Shown piece by piece: positions 50,924-59,142 of a DNA stretch of 64,000 nt. Each line of letters starts with the position of its first letter. Within the stretch, counting starts at the first letter, position 1. This stretch comes from a virus: positions 93,135 through 157,134 of the IMG/VR virus record IMGVR_UViG_3300030099_006646; one strand, 5' to 3'. The notes under the pieces were generated by a model. It made no database searches. It was not told the origin of the DNA and saw nothing but the letters and a program-made list of their open reading frames with translations. Made by a program: the position numbers and the translations under genes.

Positions 50924-51538
50924 ATGGACAACGCAAAAATCAAAGAAGCATTCGAGTTCCTTTCCAAACAAGAATTAGTTGGTTGGGATAAGAATTTTGT
51001 TGAATCCGTTACCGACTGGTTTGAAAGGCACGATACCTTGAGCGAAAAGCAATATGCTATTCTTGCTCGCATTGTAGAGAAGTTCAGCCCTGAAAATCTT
51101 CAAGCAAAAGAAGAGTGGGCAGCAGAATACAAAGACAAGCACTTAAAAAACGCTAAGATTGTTGCCAAGTATTACGAAGGAACAGGATATTTCACTGCCC
51201 TGTCGCGGGACATTCTGTATGAAGAAACATTTGTTCCCAGCAAAAAGCAGTGGAAAGCCATTGCTGAAAACAAATACGCACAGAAAGTGCTTGCTACTTA
51301 CTACCAAGAACCTGCTTATGCAGTAGGAGACATGGTTTCTTTTCGCCAGACTGATGAGATTAAGCGCTTCATGCGCCGAAACGATATTCCATTCAATGGA
51401 GCGGTTGTTTTGGAATATCTCGACGAAGTAATAAGCCATGCCAAAGGAGCAAAGCGACTTACAGTTCTTCCTGTTGGTTCTAATGAACCGGTGCATACAG
51501 AAGAACGTCATCTTAAAAAGTTTAGGAAGAAGAAGTGA
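50924..51538 (+). CDS. Uncharacterised 204-aa protein
   Basis: ATG 50924 with GGAGA is chosen; ATG 50909 lies almost at the expected RNA start. The N-terminal half is helical (FEFLSKQELVGWDKNFVESV; KQYAILARIVEKFSP), recalling small phage proteins linked to replication. The C-terminal half has a beta region (YAVGDMVSFRQ, GAVVLEY) and a basic end. No known domain is identified. It has its own promoter, so it is probably early or middle. Confidence 0.62.
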   Translation: MDNAKIKEAFEFLSKQELVGWDKNFVESVTDWFERHDTLSEKQYAILARIVEKFSPENLQAKEEWAAEYKDKHLKNAKIVAKYYEGTGYFTALSRDILYEETFVPSKKQWKAIAENKYAQKVLATYYQEPAYAVGDMVSFRQTDEIKRFMRRNDIPFNGAVVLEYLDEVISHAKGAKRLTVLPVGSNEPVHTEERHLKKFRKKK

Positions 51539-51708
51539 TAGACATATATGCAATACCGAATATCATTATGCATATTCCAAAAAAGATTAAAGAGTCGTAT
51601 ACAAAGATACGACCAATCAAAAGAACAGAAGATTATCTTGACGAGTTCAGTTCTAAATACAAAGACTGTAAAAACAATTTGATTAAAAAATATTTAAAGT
51701 ATGAGTAA
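51535..51708 (+). CDS. Small protein, 57 aa (GTG start)
   Basis: GTG 51535 overlaps the preceding stop (GTGA), and the stop overlaps the next gene by 8 nt. The peptide is basic (IPKKIKESYTKIRPIKR). It is supported only by the tight overlaps on both sides. Confidence 0.45.
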   Translation: MIDIYAIPNIIMHIPKKIKESYTKIRPIKRTEDYLDEFSSKYKDCKNNLIKKYLKYE

Positions 51709-52030
51709 AGAAGATCCAAAGTTTTTCGATGTAAAACATATCATCGAGACCAATAGAGAAAATAATCACTATTTTTTCATGGAACACACCATAAAATACA
51801 TGGGAACAAAGTTTTATCCTCATGTGTTTCATCATTGTTATTTTATTTCATCTGAGATTTATCCCCACCAAGACCCAAACGGAGTTGAGAAATTTACCAT
51901 ACGCCGAGCCGATGAAGAAGGTTCAGTAACATCCGTAGGGATAATAGGTAGGTTTGAAACTCTACAAGAAGCCCTTGATAATATTGAAGAAATCATCAAA
52001 GAAGACAAAAAAGAAAGAGGTGTTGAATAA
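51701..52030 (+). CDS. Uncharacterised 109-aa protein
   Basis: An acidic alpha/beta protein with several His and Tyr (YFMEHTIKYMGTKFYPHVFHH is longer than a motif I can assign). It ends in a charged helix. The next gene starts at its stop (TAATG). No family recognised. Confidence 0.55.
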   Translation: MSKEDPKFFDVKHIIETNRENNHYFFMEHTIKYMGTKFYPHVFHHCYFISSEIYPHQDPNGVEKFTIRRADEEGSVTSVGIIGRFETLQEALDNIEEIIKEDKKERGVE

Positions 52031-52278
52031 TGAAACTTTACCTATTAACTCAAGATAGTAACCAAAGCGAAGGGAGCTTTGAATCGTGTGTAGTTGTCGC
52101 AGAAGACGAAGAAGGAGCACAGAATGTGCATCCCTTTGGAGACTGGGATCGAGTAGACGTTTGGACCTATAACCCTGAAGAAGTTACTGTAACTTATCTA
52201 GGAGAAGCACGAGATGACCTTGAAAAAGCAGGTTTCGCGCTTAAAGTAAATAATGTAATATGCGGATCATTCAGCTAA
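52030..52278 (+). CDS. Uncharacterised 82-aa protein
   Basis: The start overlaps the previous stop by 1 nt. The opening YLLTQDSNQSEGSFESCVVVA and EDEEGAQNVHPFGDW suggest a small beta-rich fold; it closes with YLGEARDDLEKAGFAL. I have seen such short proteins in other phages but cannot name a function. Confidence 0.55.
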   Translation: MKLYLLTQDSNQSEGSFESCVVVAEDEEGAQNVHPFGDWDRVDVWTYNPEEVTVTYLGEARDDLEKAGFALKVNNVICGSFS

Positions 52279-52287
52279 GGAACAAAC

Positions 52288-52506
52288 ATGACCAAACTAA
52301 TTTACACTAAAGTATCGCCCACTTTTCATGTTTATCCAGAAAAACCTAAAGGTATGTTGATACAAATTACTTGTGCTAATCTGGACCAATGTCTAGGGAC
52401 AGTCCGATCGCATCGCTATTATCCTGCGGTAATCAAAGATCCGAATAATGAAAAAGAATATTACATGGACGAAAACAGGAATGTAGAAGAACGCGAGGGC
52501 TCTTAG
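52288..52506 (+). CDS. Uncharacterised 72-aa protein whose stop lies in a tRNA
   Basis: SD AAGGAA precedes the ATG. The body is not recognised. The last codons (EREGS, stop TAG at 52504-52506) fall within the first 10 nt of the tRNA-Met gene, so the tRNA supplies the gene end. Confidence 0.55.
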   Translation: MTKLIYTKVSPTFHVYPEKPKGMLIQITCANLDQCLGTVRSHRYYPAVIKDPNNEKEYYMDENRNVEEREGS

Positions 52507-52569
52507 CTCAGTGGTTAGAGCTGCCGGCTCATAACCGGTAGGTCGTTGGTTCAAATCCAACAGAGCCCA
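52497..52569 (+). tRNA. tRNA-Met (anticodon CAT)
   Basis: Acceptor GGGCTCT/AGAGCCC, D arm GCTC...GAGC, anticodon loop CTCATAA, T arm with GGTTCAAATCC. Discriminator A; no encoded CCA. CAT could also be an Ile-2 tRNA if the C is modified to lysidine. Confidence 0.9.
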
Positions 52570-52578
52570 CTATTTATA
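52569..52578 (+). promoter_or_regulatory. Candidate late element ACTATTTATA
   Basis: It begins at the last base of the tRNA-Met gene and lies 11 nt before ATG 52590, with AAGGC as a weak SD between. Confidence 0.4.
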
Positions 52579-52589
52579 CAAGGCAAGTT

Positions 52590-53042
52590 ATGAAAGAAAA
52601 AAGACAAGTAATCGCACTTTCAGGAGGCTTCGATCCTCCAAGAAAAGATCACGTCGCAATGATTTTAGACGCATCTCAAATAGGAGATGTTGTAATAATT
52701 CTCAACAGCGACGATTGGTGTTCTCGCCACAGGTGGAACAATAAAGTATTTGCTAAATACGAAAACAGAGCATCAGTTCTTAGTAAAATCCCTGGCGTTG
52801 TAAAAGTAGTGCCAGCCGATGATACTGATGACACTGTTTGCAAAACCCTAGCAGAACTCAAGCCAGATTTCTTTGGAAACGGCGGCAGCAGGGACATGAC
52901 CAACACTCCAGAAGTCCAGCTTTGCAAGGAGCTTGGCATTGGAATGATGTGGTATCTTGGAGATACTAAAGACGAAAAGGTTTTACAGAAAGCTGATAGC
53001 TATTTAAAGATAGCAATTGAAGAAACTTATAATGCGCGGTAG
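52590..53042 (+). CDS. Cytidylyltransferase-like nucleotidyltransferase
   Basis: This 150-residue protein has the HIGH-superfamily layout: IALSGGFDPPRKDHVAMI (GGFD...DH in place of GxFDxxHxGH), VVIILNSDDW, and FFGNGGSRDMTNTPE near the ISSTxxR position. It may transfer nucleotides to a phosphate or alcohol substrate (as in TagD, RfaE or NadD); the true substrate is unknown. Its C-terminal Ala-Arg-stop is encoded by the 5' end of tRNA-Asn. Confidence 0.75.
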   Translation: MKEKRQVIALSGGFDPPRKDHVAMILDASQIGDVVIILNSDDWCSRHRWNNKVFAKYENRASVLSKIPGVVKVVPADDTDDTVCKTLAELKPDFFGNGGSRDMTNTPEVQLCKELGIGMMWYLGDTKDEKVLQKADSYLKIAIEETYNAR

Positions 53043-53105
53043 CTCAGTCGGTAGAGCAGACGGCTGTTAACCGTCCGGTCGCAGGTTCGAGCCCTGCCCG
53101 CGCAG
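53033..53105 (+). tRNA. tRNA-Asn (anticodon GTT)
   Basis: Acceptor TGCGCGG/CCGCGCA, D arm GCTC...GAGC, anticodon loop CTGTTAA, T arm GGTTCGAGCC. Discriminator G. The first 10 nt overlap the preceding gene's end (stop TAG 53040-53042). Confidence 0.92.
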
Positions 53106-53122
53106 TTTTTAAAGGATTAATA

Positions 53123-53356
53123 ATGCCTATATATGAGTATAAATGTCTGAGTTGCGGACATGAGTTTGAAAAAATAGTTAAGTTAAACTCGCCCAACCCT
53201 ATTTGCAATATGGCTGTCCCCACAGAGAACCCCAAGGTTCTTGTTAAGTGCGAGGGCGAGACTAAAAAGATAATGTCTCGCAGCGAGTTTCACTTAAAAG
53301 GAGAATGCTGGGCTAAAGATGGCTACACCTATCATGACGGAATGGACAGGGATTAG
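53123..53356 (+). CDS. FmdB-type zinc-ribbon protein, 77 aa
   Basis: MPIYEYKCLSCGHEFEKIVK is the typical start of FmdB/CxxC_CxxC_SSSS small zinc ribbons, and MSRSEFHLKG matches its C-terminal half. The second Cys pair of the ribbon is partly replaced (one Cys at NPIC, one at VKCEG). Likely nucleic-acid or regulatory binding; the family has no firm function. AAAGGA precedes the ATG. Confidence 0.85.
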   Translation: MPIYEYKCLSCGHEFEKIVKLNSPNPICNMAVPTENPKVLVKCEGETKKIMSRSEFHLKGECWAKDGYTYHDGMDRD

Positions 53357-53358
53357 AA

Positions 53359-53577
53359 ATGACTACACGAAAAAATAGAACACAAAATAATTTATTGTTA
53401 GCAGCAGAAGCGCACTACAAAGCTAAAGTTGAAGAAGCTAGGGCTCATCTTGAGATTTTATTCAACTATGCTGTAGGTATTGGCGAGCACACAAACTTGC
53501 TTGATGAAGTTAAAAAGTGGACAAAAGAACTTGCCGAGGCAGAAGAATGTCTCGTGACCTTGGAAGAGAACTTTTAA
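53359..53577 (+). CDS. Uncharacterised 72-aa helical protein
   Basis: Helical peptide (LLLAAEAHYKAKVEEARAHLE, KWTKELAEAEECLVTLEENF); 2 nt after the FmdB-type gene. Possibly a small coiled coil. No family recognised. Confidence 0.5.
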   Translation: MTTRKNRTQNNLLLAAEAHYKAKVEEARAHLEILFNYAVGIGEHTNLLDEVKKWTKELAEAEECLVTLEENF

Positions 53578-53580
53578 GCC

Positions 53581-53778
53581 ATGCGATTTGGAAACAAAAA
53601 GACAGTTCATCTTACGATCTTCGAGATGAAAGAGGCTTTGATGGATTATTTTATTAAAAGAGGATTCGAAGAGCTTGCGGAGCATCTCAACAATAATTCG
53701 TGGAATCTTGACCTTTTAGTACGTCAGAAGTATTGGCTTCTTTCGATGGAAGGCGAAACATCCGTAGAGGATGAATAA
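53581..53778 (+). CDS. Uncharacterised 65-aa protein
   Basis: Starts 3 nt after the previous stop and ends directly before tRNA-Leu. Short alpha/beta peptide (KTVHLTIFEMKEALMDYF; GFEELAEHLNN). No family recognised. Confidence 0.5.
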   Translation: MRFGNKKTVHLTIFEMKEALMDYFIKRGFEELAEHLNNNSWNLDLLVRQKYWLLSMEGETSVEDE

Positions 53779-53863
53779 GCCAAAGTGGTGGAATTGGTAT
53801 ACACAACAGACTTAAAATCTGTCGCTCCTTGTGGGCTTGCGGGTTCGAGTCCCGCCTTTGGTA
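53779..53863 (+). tRNA. tRNA-Leu (anticodon TAA)
   Basis: 85 nt with a variable arm. Acceptor GCCAAAG/CTTTGGT, D arm GTGG...ATTGGTATAC, anticodon loop CTTAAAA, variable arm near 53822-53840, T arm GGTTCGAGTCC. Discriminator A. It reads UUA, common in AT-rich genes. Confidence 0.92.
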
Positions 53864-53877
53864 CTTAGACAAAACAT

Positions 53878-53964
53878 AGAAGCGTGACCGAGTGGCTTAA
53901 GGAGCACGATTGGAAATCGTGTGTAGGTGAGAATCTACCGAGGGTTCGAATCCCTCCGCTTCTG
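53878..53964 (+). tRNA. tRNA-Ser (anticodon GGA)
   Basis: 87 nt with a long variable arm. Acceptor AGAAGCG/CGCTTCT, anticodon stem CACGAT/ATCGTG around TTGGAAA, variable arm GTAGGTGAGAATCTAC, T arm GGTTCGAATCC, discriminator G as usual for Ser. Confidence 0.92.
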
Positions 53965-53994
53965 TTCTTATTTTGTCCTTCTTCAGTAAAATAA

Positions 53995-54004
53995 ACTATT
54001 TATT
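53995..54004 (+). promoter_or_regulatory. Candidate late element ACTATTTATT, 2 nt before ATG
   Basis: It precedes the 139-aa structural-type gene with no Shine-Dalgarno, the same close spacing as at 17565, 46399 and 59106. Confidence 0.45.
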
Positions 54005-54006
54005 AT

Positions 54007-54426
54007 ATGTCTATTTTTGAGAAGTATGATGTAGGGTTACATAATGTAGGTTCTTATCAGGTATCAGGTCGCCCTTTTGTTACAAGTTCGGCGATCCCAG
54101 CATCCGGCGCTCAACCGAACTATTGGAAGGTTGAGTTTCCTATGGTTACAAAAGAAATAACCATAGCAAATAATAGTAACCAAACAAATAAAGATATTAG
54201 GATTGCTTTCTCTGAAAATGGATTAAATGATACAGTTAGAAACTATTTTTTAAAGCATCCGGCAAAAGATGGTGTTGGTCCTACGACATTTAATGTTAAA
54301 GCAACAGAGATATACATTATGAGTGACGATTCCCACGAGCCAGAAGTATCTGTTTATGCCGCTTTAACAAGCATTCCTACCGCCCGTATCCCTGATAATT
54401 GGTCCGGCGAAGATGGAGTAGGATAA
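54007..54426 (+). CDS. Probable virion structural protein, 139 aa
   Basis: MSIFEKYDVGLHNVGSYQVS and WKVEFPMVTKEITIANNS suggest an all-beta protein of the kind found in phage head decoration or fibre-associated proteins. It lacks Cys and hydrophobic helices. It is preceded at close range by the candidate late element. Structural role is inferred from sequence style and promoter class. Confidence 0.55.
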   Translation: MSIFEKYDVGLHNVGSYQVSGRPFVTSSAIPASGAQPNYWKVEFPMVTKEITIANNSNQTNKDIRIAFSENGLNDTVRNYFLKHPAKDGVGPTTFNVKATEIYIMSDDSHEPEVSVYAALTSIPTARIPDNWSGEDGVG

Positions 54427-54443
54427 AAGATACTACTTATATT

Positions 54444-55751
54444 ATGGACTTCCCCTGGAGACATTTCAGAGACGATGAGTGGTGGCGTCAAATCCCTGCT
54501 TGGAAGGATGTAGATTACAAAACTTTCATTGATCACAAGTGGCAAGAAAAGAATGCCATTACAAATCACAAGAAACTTTTAAAAACTATACAAGACCTTG
54601 TAAGTCAGGACTTTCTAGAAGACGCCAAAAACGGCTTTCTAAAGGCTCCAATGGCGATAAGGGTGTCTCCCTATCTATTGTCGCTAATGTCCTGGGAAAC
54701 GCCCGATACTTGCCCGATACGGCGACAATTCTTGCCCCTCGCCTCACAACTTTTACCAGACCATCCAATGTTGAGGTTTGATAGTCTAAATGAACAAGAA
54801 GATTCACCAGTTAAGGGACTTACTCACCGCTACCAAGATAAGGTTTTATTCTTGGCTCTTGATACTTGTCCTGTTTATTGTCGTTTCTGCACTCGTGCTT
54901 ACGCAGTGGGTTCAAGCACAGCCACAGCAGAAAAAGTGTCCATTAAAGCATCAAAAGAAAGATGGACAGACATATTCAAATACTTGCGAGAACATAAAGA
55001 AGTAGAGGATGTGGTAATATCTGGAGGTGATGCTTATCGCCTCAAAGCATCGCAGATAAAAGAAATAGGCGATGAACTTTTAAAGATAGACCACATAAGA
55101 CGCTTCCGTTTCGCAACCAAAGGGCTTTCAGTTATGCCCATGAAACTTTTAACTGATAGCGACTGGATTGATTCTGTGGCTTCAATTGCCAACAAAGCCA
55201 GAAGCCAATATAAAGAGGTCTGCATTCACACGCACTTTAATCACGCGAATGAACTAACCAACATTACAAAGGACGCTATGGATCTTTTAATGTGTAAAGA
55301 CGTCAAGGTTAGAAACCAAACAGTATTTCAAAAAGGCGTCAACGACACGCCCGAAGCCATGATAGATCTGGTAAGAAGGATGAGTTATCTTAACGTCCAG
55401 CCCTACTATGTCTATGTCCATGACCTCACAGCAGGAACAGAAGACATGAGAACATCAGTCCAAACAGCCCTAGACGTTGAGAAGCACGTCAGAGGCGTCA
55501 CTGCTGGCTTTAACACTCCAACCTTTGTTGTAGACGCTCCAGGTGGAGGAGGCAAGCGTTGTGCTCATTCCTTCGAGCACTACAATCGTGAGACAGGCAT
55601 CTCTGTCTATACAGCCCCGAGCGTCAAGTCAGGACAAAAGTTTCTTTATTTCGACCCTCTTCACTCCCTTTCGGAAGACAAGCAAATCGCTTGGACAAAG
55701 AAAGTATTTCAGGAAGAAATGGTAAGAAACGCACTTAGAGCGGCAAAATAA
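54444..55751 (+). CDS. Lysine 2,3-aminomutase-type radical SAM enzyme (KamA family)
   Basis: This 435-residue protein matches KamA along its length: a DDEWWRQIPAW start, PIRRQFLP, SPVKGLTHRY, and the radical SAM cluster CPVYCRFC (Cys 142, 146, 149). VVISGGDAYRL, THFNHANE, NQTVFQKGVND and VVDAPGGGGK (PLP and substrate side) follow, with a YNRETGISVYTAPSV end. KamA turns L-lysine into beta-lysine with SAM, PLP and an iron-sulfur cluster. The length suits KamA rather than the shorter EF-P modifier EpmB (about 340). ATG 54444 lacks a clear SD. Confidence 0.88.
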   Translation: MDFPWRHFRDDEWWRQIPAWKDVDYKTFIDHKWQEKNAITNHKKLLKTIQDLVSQDFLEDAKNGFLKAPMAIRVSPYLLSLMSWETPDTCPIRRQFLPLASQLLPDHPMLRFDSLNEQEDSPVKGLTHRYQDKVLFLALDTCPVYCRFCTRAYAVGSSTATAEKVSIKASKERWTDIFKYLREHKEVEDVVISGGDAYRLKASQIKEIGDELLKIDHIRRFRFATKGLSVMPMKLLTDSDWIDSVASIANKARSQYKEVCIHTHFNHANELTNITKDAMDLLMCKDVKVRNQTVFQKGVNDTPEAMIDLVRRMSYLNVQPYYVYVHDLTAGTEDMRTSVQTALDVEKHVRGVTAGFNTPTFVVDAPGGGGKRCAHSFEHYNRETGISVYTAPSVKSGQKFLYFDPLHSLSEDKQIAWTKKVFQEEMVRNALRAAK

Positions 55752-55770
55752 AAAAAGTTTATTTTTTTCC

Positions 55771-55798
55771 TTGAAAGCCAGATTTTCAGGCTTATAGT
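55771..55798 (+). promoter_or_regulatory. Sigma70-like promoter (TATAGT class) for ParB-like gene
   Basis: TTGAAA at 55771-55776, 16-nt spacer, TATAGT at 55793-55798 in GGCT context. Leader of about 70 nt. Confidence 0.75.
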
Positions 55799-55871
55799 AA
55801 TAATGTAAGAAGTCACATAACCAAGAAGAGTTCGACTTCATTATGCTTATTAAATACAATAGGAGAAAACA

Positions 55872-56906
55872 ATGAGTAAATATATTATGTCAAAAGGTGA
55901 GCAACTAAATTATGCTCAGGTTAGTAAAGAGATTAGGGAGAAGTGGCCAGTAAGAAACATGCCGCCAATGAACGCACTGGACTATGTGTCAGTTCTTGAA
56001 GATGTTTCTGTTGATATTCCTTCCCTTGTGAATCGACCAACTGAAAAATCAGCTATTGAAAAAATTATTGCTTCAAAGGATGGTTTCGATGGGGCTGTCT
56101 GGGACCCTCCCAGGGTTGCGAGGATCAAGAGCACGGGAAAAATGTATCTTTTCGACGGAGATCATAGAAGGGCTCTATGGAAAGTGTTTTTCCCAAATGA
56201 AAAAACAATGCCAATGCGAGTTGTTGAAGTAGATTCAATAGAAGATATTCATGCAAATTTTGTCCAGGTTAATCACTCTGGAAAAAACAAAATGACTGCT
56301 GAACAGATTTTTGTTCACGATTTTCTTTCGGGTGACGTAGAAGCAAAGCAGTATGAAAAAGACTTCAAATCTGCCGGTATTAAAATTTTCTGTAGCTGGG
56401 ATGCAAAAGGAACTGCTGGTGACTCTGACGGCGTATACATGAAGTATCATGGAGCTAAAAAGCTGATCTCTCTAGCTAAAAAGGCGAACAAGAAAGGTCT
56501 AAAGGGCAACCTTGCACAACAAACTATTGATCTTTTGAGACAAGTTTGTGATGAGAATGACGTCTCAGCTTGGCAATCTGATCCAGCCAAACCTCTCAAA
56601 GCAGAGCTTGCTGGCGGATTGTTGCTGGCGCTAGGAGCTTGGGCAAATGTATGCACTTCTCCTGAGTTTTCTAGGTGGCTTAAAAGCAAACTAGAATACA
56701 GCAGCGTTTCTCAACTCGCAGAAGATTTTAAATCTACAGGAGGTTCTATTGTAAATCATGCACAATACTCTATTTGCAAGGGTATTCAAAGTGAAATTAA
56801 CAAAGCCTATGACAGCGGGAAGTTTCCTACTATGGAGAAAAAGCTAAGTACGCAGAGGCTTCATCACTTTTACAAGAAGCCAACTCCAAGGCAAGGTAAA
56901 AAGTAA
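55872..56906 (+). CDS. ParB/sulfiredoxin-like domain protein, 344 aa
   Basis: Residues about 55-125 hold a ParB-like N-terminal domain: VWDPPRVARIKSTGKMYLFD then GDHRRALWKVFF (compare G-x-H-R of ParB-like NTPases/nucleases) and MPMRVVEVDS. The remainder is helical and not recognised. Such proteins in phages may act as CTPase clamps, nucleases or transcription modulators. It has its own promoter, SD AGGAG and a strong terminator, so it is a single-gene unit. Confidence 0.68.
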   Translation: MSKYIMSKGEQLNYAQVSKEIREKWPVRNMPPMNALDYVSVLEDVSVDIPSLVNRPTEKSAIEKIIASKDGFDGAVWDPPRVARIKSTGKMYLFDGDHRRALWKVFFPNEKTMPMRVVEVDSIEDIHANFVQVNHSGKNKMTAEQIFVHDFLSGDVEAKQYEKDFKSAGIKIFCSWDAKGTAGDSDGVYMKYHGAKKLISLAKKANKKGLKGNLAQQTIDLLRQVCDENDVSAWQSDPAKPLKAELAGGLLLALGAWANVCTSPEFSRWLKSKLEYSSVSQLAEDFKSTGGSIVNHAQYSICKGIQSEINKAYDSGKFPTMEKKLSTQRLHHFYKKPTPRQGKK

Positions 56907-56927
56907 CTTTTCTTAACCACTCTAGCA

Positions 56928-56957
56928 CCCCGCTTGGTCTTCCAAGCGGGGTTTTTT
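56928..56957 (+). terminator. Rho-independent terminator
   Basis: CCCCGCTTGG (56928-56937) pairs with CCAAGCGGGG (56942-56951), then TTTTTT. Very strong stem after the ParB-like gene. Confidence 0.95.
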
Positions 56958-56966
56958 ACTTTGAAC

Positions 56967-56995
56967 TTGAATCTATTTCTTACTGTGTTTATAAT
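56967..56995 (+). promoter_or_regulatory. Sigma70-like promoter for second Dam gene
   Basis: TTGAAT at 56967-56972, 17-nt spacer, TATAAT at 56990-56995. Confidence 0.7.
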
Positions 56996-57016
56996 AAATG
57001 GAAGGAGGTAAATAAT

Positions 57017-58045
57017 TTGAAACCTATATTCATGTGGGCAGGAGGCAAAACTAAAATGCTTGAAAAGTATGAGCCTTACTTGCCCAAGTCTTTTAAAGGA
57101 TACTGTGAACCTTTTCTTGGTGGAGGAGCAATGTTCATCTGGGCTTACAAAACAAGCCCAAACGCCAAGTTTATTTTAAACGATGTCAATGAGCCTATTA
57201 TGAACATTTACAGAGCAATTAAGAATGACAATGACAAGTTCTGCTCTGTCCTTGATACGCTATCAGGCGAGTACCTTCCTTTAGATCCGCCTCCCAAGCC
57301 CTTAAAGAAAGGCGCGACACAAGAAGAGAAAGAAGCTCTCGCAAAGATAAAGAAAGAAACCAAAGAGTTCGAGAAGCAACACAAGAATGGTGTTGAGAAT
57401 GATTGGCGCAGGCTATACGAACTTAACCCAACCAGACGGAGCTTCTATTTTAAAACAAGAATAGATTATCAGTATCACTTCGATAAATTCAACTCTACCG
57501 AAGAGGCTGCGACCCTGTACTTCTTAATGAAGACGGGGTTTAATGGCATTTGGCAATTGAAAGGTCGCGCTAACGAAGATAAGGCGCTAGGGAGGTTCAA
57601 CACTCCTTGTGGTCTTATGAACCAAACTGCCAAAGTCTACGACAAAGAGAATGTCTTAGAGTGGCACAAAGCCTTGCAAAATGCAACCCTTCTTACAGGG
57701 GACTTTAAAGACACGATAAGGCATATTAAAGAAGGGTTTTATGTATTCATGGACCCTCCTTACCGTGGGTCTTTTGCAGACTATGGTACTCAATCAGACG
57801 ATCAGTTTCAAGATAGCGTTGTGAAATTTGCCCATCAGTGCAGAGACAAAGGAGCCTTGACCCTTCTGTCTAATCGAGAGATGGATGATGGTTTCTTTGA
57901 GGAAAGAGCAGATGGTGATACGATTGTTAAGTTCGATGTAACTTATACAGCAGGTCGCAGAAAAGCTAATGTTGATGAGAATGGCAATGAAATCTTCACA
58001 GCTACAAAAGCAGAAGAAATTTTAATGATTGGTAAAAAGACTTGA
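57017..58045 (+). CDS. Dam-type N6-adenine DNA methyltransferase, second copy (TTG start)
   Basis: This 342-residue D12-class methylase has FMWAGGKTKMLEKY (motif I), YCEPFLGGGAMF, and DPPY in VFMDPPYRGSFADYG (about residue 253). An insertion at residues 85-130 (Lys-rich, PPPKPLKKG) makes it longer than the copy at 31877. TTG 57017 is set by a near-perfect SD (GGAAGGAGGT) 8 nt upstream. The two copies are too different to be a recent duplication and may have different target sites. Confidence 0.88.
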   Translation: MKPIFMWAGGKTKMLEKYEPYLPKSFKGYCEPFLGGGAMFIWAYKTSPNAKFILNDVNEPIMNIYRAIKNDNDKFCSVLDTLSGEYLPLDPPPKPLKKGATQEEKEALAKIKKETKEFEKQHKNGVENDWRRLYELNPTRRSFYFKTRIDYQYHFDKFNSTEEAATLYFLMKTGFNGIWQLKGRANEDKALGRFNTPCGLMNQTAKVYDKENVLEWHKALQNATLLTGDFKDTIRHIKEGFYVFMDPPYRGSFADYGTQSDDQFQDSVVKFAHQCRDKGALTLLSNREMDDGFFEERADGDTIVKFDVTYTAGRRKANVDENGNEIFTATKAEEILMIGKKT

Positions 58046-58069
58046 ATCTATCAATAAGGTTACTATAGT
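58042..58069 (+). promoter_or_regulatory. Sigma70-like promoter giving a leaderless transcript (uvdE)
   Basis: TTGAAT at 58042-58047, 16-nt spacer, TATAGT at 58064-58069, ATG at 58076, 6 nt after the box. Confidence 0.75.
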
Positions 58070-58075
58070 TAAGAC

Positions 58076-59091
<1,016 letters not shown>

Positions 59092-59105
59092 AACACAAAT
59101 TAGAT

Positions 59106-59115
59106 ACTATTTATA
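59106..59115 (+). promoter_or_regulatory. Candidate late element ACTATTTATA, 3 nt before ATG
   Basis: Identical element and spacing to 46399-46408; no Shine-Dalgarno before ATG 59119. Confidence 0.5.
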
Positions 59116-59142
59116 TAGATGAAACTCCTACTTGAAAACTGG
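59106..59142 (+). repeat. Late element plus class B leader cassette, copy 2
   Basis: 37 nt matching 46399-46435 with three mismatches; covers the element, the ATG and eight leader codons. Confidence 0.75.
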
